Shown piece after piece: positions 56,885 to 64,000 of a stretch of 64,000 nt of DNA. The translations under genes and the position numbers were made by a program. The stretch is from Henckelia pumila (lineage: Eukaryota; Streptophyta; Magnoliopsida; Lamiales; Gesneriaceae). Every line of letters begins with the position of its first letter. The stretch's first letter is position 1. The notes beneath the pieces were generated by a model that did not search any database, was not told the DNA's origin, and saw only the letters and a list, made by a program, of their open reading frames with translations. Location of the stretch: NCBI RefSeq assembly GCF_033568475.1, contig NC_133120.1, forward strand, positions 95,188,151 to 95,252,150, given 5' to 3'.

Positions 56885-58911
56885 TGCAAACAACCTGCAG
56901 TCAAAATAAGCTTCTTGAGACAATATGTTACATTGATTGCAGGATATCATTCAGCCAGTCATTTTTCAAAGGTGTTGGTAACCGTAAAACCAAAGCCTTT
57001 CAACTGGTCTGCCTATTACAATAGCCGATCTTTATCAAGGTTTTTTTTCCCAATTTCAATATCTCCATTGCTATGATCTGAAATGCAAACTTTCTAAACA
57101 TCGGCAGTTTCACTGACATCAACCAGTTGAATAAGGTCCTCGATGCTGAAAGTATGATTCTAAAAATAACAGACAGGTACCAGGTGGCAGGAGGCAAGTA
57201 GGTTACTCATGTATTGTGATGCATAACATGCTAAGATAATATTCTTGGAGCTCAAAACAATCCATAAATTCAACAAATGATTAATTATTTTCTTTAAAAA
57301 TGATTTGCATAATCTCGGGAAAATAAGTGACAGGCAAAGTATTTAATAAGAAGCTATAGACGAACTAAAGAACCTGGGACGTGAAATTTGGTGCACACGT
57401 TAGGAAGTAAAATATAATTCTTAGAAACACCATACCATCTGGTGATCAACCTCTTAATGACAGAAACTCAGTGCATATAACCGCAAAATGTGAATTTGGA
57501 CAACTGCATCACCATCACTAAACTCTTGCTAAGTCAGAAAGCACAACTTAACTTGGGCAGTAGTGAACCAACCCAAAGAAAAACTAAAATACATGCTGCA
57601 AAAATGAAGTAGAAGACCAGGAGGGAGAGCACACATACAATTGAAATCGCATAATCACAAGATATCAAGCAAAATGTCAACTTCCCAATTCTATGTACTG
57701 AGATAATAAAAGTAGATTTCCATAGTGACTTGAGCTATGCTGCTTTACGATGATGAGAAAACGAGGGGAAGGCAGTAGTGAACCAAACCCAAAGAAAAAC
57801 TAAAATACATTGCTGCAAAATGAAGTAGAAGACCAGGAGGGGGAGCACACATACAATTGAAATCGCATAATGACAAGATATCAAGTAAACCGTCAACTTC
57901 CCAATTCCATGTACTGAGATAATAAGAGTAGATTTCCATAGTGGAAAGAAGGAATAGAGAGATGGCTAAAAAAGAGTTGAGAGTATCACATAACCATATT
58001 ATTTCCCTATTTGAACTTTATCGAGAAACAGTTGCATGATATATTTTCTTTCTGTTTACTGGTCTGCTTAAACCATGACCAATAAGACGGAGATAGGGTT
58101 ATAACCTGCCTTGAAAACTCAATAATGTGTTCTCGTTTTGTTAACACGTGCATGGTTATGTAATTTTTCTTTTAGTTGAGATCGATATGAAAGCAATTAA
58201 TTTTTCAAGCAGCTTCTAAGTTAATATTTTTTAAGGAGAGTGTTATCGCGACTTGATCCACAGGTTAAAACCATGCCATTAATAAAGTATGGACAGGCGT
58301 AAGTTCCAACAAATATGAGGACAGCCAATGCAAATTTACTTCACACTGTGTCAGGTGTTTATAGAACATAATAATTTAATTTGAAATTTTCAATAAGCCA
58401 GATAACAATCTCACTGTCCAGATTCCATTATATGCATTGACCACTCGATACAAAGCATCACCATTTTGCCCTTGTCTATCCTTGAAAAAGTTTCTGCACA
58501 CATGGTTAATGCTTGGCACTTTACATTACTTGGTTGGGTAATGAAAGTCATACATTTTGTTGCATGCAAGTTTACAATAATTCACTAAAGAAACATAATT
58601 TATTGCATAGAAATCAGTTCATACACATTGTGAGAAGCACTGTGTCTATAGCTGTACAAGTTTTTAAAAAACAGGAACCTTGTGGCCCTAACTTCTGGCA
58701 TAACTAACCTAAACAGCTAGAGAGATTTACAGATAGGAAGGAAGAAATATGTGCATGCTTTGAATCAATGAGGATTATCGTTTATCAGTCAATAAATTCT
58801 ATCAACTCAAAAAGGACAGAGGAAGCACAAAACAAAATCAAAAACTGTTTTCCTAAAAAGTTGAAGAAACCGAGAGTAGTTAAAGAATTAGTGAGGATAG
58901 ACGAGGAGCCC
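56885..58911. other. Spacer downstream of the SSP4-like gene
   Basis: No gene was recognised. It contains the 172-bp direct duplication at 57556-57943. The rightmost part is probably the 3' UTR of the phosphatase gene. Confidence 0.5.
57556..57943 (+). repeat. 172-bp direct duplication
   Basis: Copies at 57556-57727 and 57771-57943 both start GGCAGTAGTGAACCAA and end GTAGATTTCCATAGTG. They are separated by 43 bases and differ at roughly ten positions. No coding content is evident. Confidence 0.88.
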
Positions 58912-61900
58912 TTATTCCTTGTTACCAAATTTCATAGCAATGATGGGGCGTACATCATCCGCATCAACCAAAGTCTCTAAAAATGGAAGGAGTGAAATGA
59001 GGGCACAATCTGTCGGGTCATCAAACCAACTCCTAATAGGAATGCCGTTATTTACCTGCAGCTTGAAAACCTGAAACCATCACAAGCATAATGCTCAATA
59101 CCAAGGATATACTTGTGACATCTTTAGGATCTAACATCTAAGTGCTGTCAGCTGTTTTAAAACTTCGAAAGTGTTGATGATGCAGCAAGACAAATAAATA
59201 CTAGTACAATACAAAAGATATAAGCATGGATGAAGAATCTCATAAATAGTAAATTGTAGCTTTTTAACGAATTAACCTCGGCTAACCCAGCAAAGTGACT
59301 TCTAGGGGAAACAGGCTCGGAAGAGGGAGGAGAAGGTGAGAGGGAGGAGAGGACGCTCGAGGATCAGATCATGCTTTGGGTTAGGATTGGTGTAAAAATT
59401 TAATCAGTTTGTACTAAACAATATAAAATTGCTCCTATTTTCAATTATGCACTGTGTTTGTTTGTTTATCTAACTTTTCTTCGAATCAATATATTGTTGG
59501 TTTATCCTCACCCAAAATACGTTTACTACTATTAACTAATCTGGTACAGTAAAATAGTGAATTACTAGTATTAAAATTAGTCATCTGGGAGGATGTCGGA
59601 CACTGTATTTAGGATAATCCTTGATACTAACTAGGAGGATTGCACAACCTATGTGAAGCACCCAGTGTCCTCGCAAGATAATTAATGCAACAGAGTATTG
59701 ATTAACCAATTTAAATTACTATATTAGTTGCTACATAAAGGAAAGATCTATTCAAACTTTGTATTAAAAAATTATTGCTTTTCAATCAAAATTTCAAGGT
59801 TAGAACCGAAACAAAGAAATCAAGCAATGTATGCAACAAGAGATGTCGAAAATAAAATCAAGCACAAGGAATATGGTTTTCACCTGTGGGGAGTTATCAA
59901 TTATCGCAACTTTTGCAAGATCAACACCTAAAACAGTTAGGTCTTTCACATAATTTCCCTCTAAAATGATGCATGATTCTCGATATGCCCGTTTTGATAG
60001 AAGCTTTCCTTCTGGGTCCAGAATATCTAGGAGTTGTTTGGCATAGATGCTTTGGCTAGCTGTGAATACCATGATATCAAACAACTCTGCTACTCTTTTC
60101 AGAAAAACATCGAGGTGAGGCCTTTTTTTCACATACACGGTGTGCTCTTTCATGTTGAAGAAAACCGGAAATGTGAAGTCAGCATCCTCACAGTAATCCA
60201 CAGTGGAATGCACAAGTGTTTCTGTAAACATCAAAGGAAAATCGCTTAAATCTAAATTAAAAACAAACAAAACAAAAGAATAGAAAAAAGAAACTGATTG
60301 ATTCCTCCTGGAAGTTACTTGAGCAAAATTTTGGGTCATCGCCTTTTAGACCACTCAATAAAGCACAGAAATACAAAAAAATAACAAATAATGATTTCAT
60401 GAGATGGACTCATTCAGTAGAGCCTAGAGCTTAAAGAGTGAAATGTACTTCGCTTATTCAAATTAAACTATCAACGTACCCGATAAAGGTTGCAAATAAT
60501 ACATGTAATTTTCAAAAGTGTAAACCTCGTGTAAAATTACATCAAATGATCGCGGTTCTAAGCTTACAAGTATTAAGTCAGTGCAATTACCGTCCAAATC
60601 AAGTACTAAAGTGATCCGGCGGGTATCCTTTGTATCACATGAATAACATAAAGACACATCTGGCTGGCCTGGTATATTTCTTATATACATTTGCGGATCA
60701 AAGCACTCATAATCTGGGTAATGACATGTGTTTACGTCAGCCTCCAGATCGCAAGGTCTTAATTGATGGATAACATCGCATAAATTTGAATTTTCTGCAT
60801 CTAAGATGGCTTCTCCTGATGTTCTGCTATCATGGTCCTGTGCAACATCAAAAGTATCCTTTAAAAAGGGTAATATCCTGTAGTCTTCAGCCACATCAGA
60901 AAGTAGACTAGACTCTTTGCATTTGTAATCAAGCCAGGACGTAGCGTCTGTTTTATCTTCATATACTGAATTGCCTTCAACATATGGACCAGGAAAAATA
61001 ATCTCAGAGATGTATGAATCTGAAGCATTGCATGCTTGAGATTCACATTGGTTTCTGCTGATATCATCACCACTTTCTTTGCTATCTAATTGTGGCACAT
61101 AAAGATGGTCAATTCCTGCAGAGCAACGAGATGAGTAAGATATGATATCAATCAACTTCATGTTGTGCATGCTCCCTCAATTGTAAGGATTGACATAAAA
61201 ACTGTAGTATATACCTTCATTATTGCGGAAATCTAGAGACTCCAGGATGGAAGAAAAAATAGTATCCACATTTGATGTGCAGGGGGATGGTTTAGTATCC
61301 TGCACATATTCCACGCGACACAATTTAAGTGTGGGGCTAGTATGTTAGCAAATTCTTTATGTGATTTTCATGAATAAGGCTCCCGGAGGACTTCTCAGAA
61401 GCTTGTATCAAATCTCTAGACTAATGAAAACAGCAAAAAGTATGGTAACAAATGGCACTATATGCAGAATTATTATAACAAAGAATGTGTTTACCGAATT
61501 ATCTGCAGCCGAAGAATCAGGTTCATTGAACTGCTGTGTCTGCAAAAAATGTTCTACATCAAAAAATTCATCATGGTTGGTCTCGGGCCCTGCAATTTCC
61601 AGAGCATATATTTTATCGTGAAAAGAAGTTGCATGATAAACTGATACGCTTACAAGACATGTGAATATACCACTTGCCTACTTATAATTTATCATGTATA
61701 GCATGAATTAGCAGTAGAAATATCAGAACGATATTGAATCTTAAAGCAGGTACACTGTCCACAATTGAATAGTACAGAAAAGAAATAAAAGAACCACAAG
61801 GGAAGTAAAATAACATGGTGTTTTGTAAATCAACCTTTCAGTCTCCATATAACCAGTGCCCCATAAATCTTAGCCAGGTGATATCACATACAGACATATA

Positions 61901-62491
61901 GCAATGGTTATGAGGCACCAGAATGGCTGTGGTCTCGATTGGGGGAATATTTGTCAAATTTTTCTTTCTCCTTTTTCTCCCCCCGTTAACTAAGTTTAGA
62001 TAGGTCCATTCTAAAATCATACATAGTCACCACATCATTGTTTCATGGCAAACTACAGATACAAGATTAGTTGGACACAGATTCCAATCTGAAAAAGAGC
62101 TAGCAAAGCAGTGACACTGAAATTATAAACAACACCGAGCTCTTTAGAACAAAGAAATGACAGCTTTTTAAAGAAAGATGAGGTCCTAGAACCTGACCCA
62201 CATCCCATAGAGAAAGACGAGATTGAATAACAAGCAATGACACGTCTGGGGCATGCCGTGGATAAAACCCCAGCCCAATACAGTCTAGTGAAGCTGAAAA
62301 TTCAGGATATACTCATGCTTACCATGAAAACTATTCTGGATATGAGTTTCAACTTCTTCCACATTTAGAGAAATTCTGGCAGGAGAAAGAGGATTCTTGG
62401 ATATCACACATGACTTCCGACAGACATGGAGACCATTTTTTTCAGCTAAACAGCCTGTGGTTGACTTGGTTTTCATTCTTAATGATGGCAT
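58912..62491 (-). CDS. SSP4: SCP1-like small phosphatase (SSP4 type), FCP1/CTD phosphatase family
   Basis: Six exons on the minus strand: 62323-62491, 61495-61589, 61215-61299, 60591-61115, 59884-60221 and 58912-59070. All have GT-AG borders and join in phase to 456 residues. The N-terminal 280 residues are acidic, Ser/Asp-rich and probably disordered. The FCP1 homology domain starts at about 285. The catalytic motif DLDET (289-293, split by an intron in the Glu codon) fits DxDxT and is followed by LVHS. Further family features are FFNMKEHTVYVKKRPHLDVF, FDIMVFTASQSIYA, the IIDNSP motif, and the end block IRSWFDDPTDCALISLLPFL with RPIIAMKFGNKE. These Mg2+-dependent phosphatases act on phospho-Ser of the RNA polymerase II C-terminal domain in the nucleus. 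Length and N-terminal extension match Arabidopsis SSP4 rather than the short SCP1 type. A 5' UTR intron is likely upstream of 62491. Confidence 0.9.
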
Positions 62492-64000
62492 TTGATCTGT
62501 ATTTATGATATGTATAGCAATACTGAATCAAAACCCCCTTTCAGTTCTTAAGAATCACAGAACTGCAAGGGGAACAAACACTTTCATATACAATCAGATC
62601 AGCAACAAGTGACTGCAAGAAAAACACAAAGTTTCCATTAACAGATGTTTCACATTATAACCCAAATAAATAAAGCAGTTTAAGAAATAGAACAATCGGG
62701 ATGGATTCCATAAGGCAGAGCACAAATATAAAAATAGATTTAGGAGGTTCCACATAAAATCAGCCTTATGAGATTGCAAATATATATAAAGAGGATTAGG
62801 AAGTTACAAATATATATATAAAAAAATAGGTTTAGAAGTTTAGTGACTCGTAATCAATCATTTTATAGGTCAGCTAACTGTATTTGCTGGGGGGAAAAAA
62901 GAGATTGCCCCACTCTAATTTTGGACATAAGAAATCCTCTACATAGACTCTTCCTCCCACATTGGATTGTGGGACAAGTATTAATGGCTTTAAGAGGCTA
63001 CACAGCAACTTTGATAAATCATTTTGCAAACCGATGACAGGTATAAATTAGTCGCCAACAGAACCCTTGATATACAGTCCCGCTAGTGGCCCACTGCATA
63101 CAATCTCATCAGTATGGGCTCTGAGATGAGGCATAATAGAGTGGCATCAGATATGGTATCACGAGATGCATAGGAGAATCTACGGGATAAACACTGCAAG
63201 AGCAAACTATTGAACGCATAGAAACCACATTTGGGGTATCAGTGTTGGTAGATTGGTATGTTAGGTCACGACAATAACCTCGTGTAACAAAAAAATCCGA
63301 CAACAATATCCCATTCCAACTCAGATTCTGGGAGAAATGTTAAATTATTAATGGATTTTGTACGACTACTCTAGTCATTTGGATTGACTATTTTTGTAAC
63401 AGATAATGAAGGTGTTGCTCATCGGAGCCTCTTCCGTAAAATATTGGTTGCGCAGGTCAGCAGGTCTACACATGACCATGTAAGACTTTAGAATCATTAT
63501 CGTCACATCACTCTTGTAACGAAATCTTCCAAACCATCAGCAAAATTCAGAAAACAAGGGGTGAATAGCATTCAAAATATACAGCTCTTCAAGATCAAAA
63601 CATGCCGAGTGAACATTTAGATGAAATAAAAAAATTAACTTGCGCCAGAAAATAATAATAATAAAAAACAAATCCAGCCCAACTACGATAGTATTTGTTT
63701 GATATAGTAGTTTTTTTTTAAAAAAAATCAGCATTGCAAGCTTGTGGATGACGCACAAACAACAATTTACGGTCTGTCAAAACAGAATGTTAATTACTAT
63801 TTACTTCCGTCATTAGCTGGAGGAAGATGAAGAAATCTCTAGGTTGACTACATTGAAATCAAACAGGGACCCTAGAAAATTTCAGTTTACACAAAAAATA
63901 GCAGATCTGAAGGACATCACAGAATTATATAAAGGCGATAAACAAAAAGGTCTACCAAGTACATATTTTCACCCACTTTGGACCATATCTTTGACTCGAA
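62492..64000. other. Region upstream of the SSP4-like gene
   Basis: This probably holds the leader and promoter of the phosphatase gene. The first 150 bases are AT-rich with possible leader splice sites. No second gene, RNA gene or clear mobile element was recognised up to the window end. Confidence 0.45.

Noticed and set aside
56840-57200. Frames just right of the Gypsy element
   Set aside because: The first starts within the LTR end and neither matches a family. There is no evidence of a gene.
62840-63310. Possible solo LTR or retroelement remnant upstream of the phosphatase gene
   Set aside because: Some words recall LTR ends (for example GGCTCTGAGATGAGG), but no matching terminus, TSD or coding remnant was found.

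Overview
This is a plant nuclear genome window. Genes contain GT-AG introns, gene families are plant-specific (SAC51-type bHLH with a peptide uORF, group IIc WRKY, X8 callose-binding-like protein, TPK potassium channel, FEY-type SDR), and spacers are AT-rich and filled with Copia and Gypsy LTR retrotransposons, a non-autonomous hAT element and foldback MITEs. A eudicot is most likely; the species cannot be resolved from sequence alone.

Layout. 1-3300: a SAC51-like bHLH gene on + with a long spliced leader holding several uORFs; one ends in the conserved AEYFRQLLKPVT tail that makes this family thermospermine-responsive. 3813-4461: a four-exon secreted X8-domain gene on -. 5741-6451: an intronless plant protein on - that I do not recognise. 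6460-9330: AT-rich spacer with two foldback elements. 9331-10914: a three-exon group IIc WRKY gene on -, with a TATA box about 105 bases upstream.

13261-31879: a Sirevirus-like Copia element on + (TSD GAGAT, LTRs about 0.78 kb) interrupted in its integrase region by a second, antisense Copia element at 16601-25960 (TSD CCTAT, both LTRs 1894 bp). By-eye LTR divergence is about 2.4% for the inner and about 4% plus indels for the outer, which fits the nesting order. The outer element carries extra 3' coding sequence after pol, several purine-rich PPT-like tracts and a dispersed near-palindrome AGTGTTGnCAACACT.

31885-42320: gene-poor AT-rich DNA with foldback elements, an 819-bp hAT-type element with a near-perfect 8-bp TSD, and a 57-bp tandem repeat carrying G-boxes. 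42329-44390: a two-exon TPK channel on -. 45451-47918: a nine-exon FEY-like short-chain dehydrogenase on -. 49757-56879: a rearranged Gypsy element on - with TSD ACTTC, whose short interior holds integrase pieces in opposite orientations. 58912-62491: a six-exon SCP1-like FCP1-family phosphatase (SSP4 type) on -, followed by spacer to the window end.

The cellular genes are independent single-copy loci and do not form a cluster of linked function. Their exon models were built by hand from splice sites and reading phase; each gives an uninterrupted protein of family-typical length. Retroelement reading frames carry stops or frameshifts and are annotated as broken.
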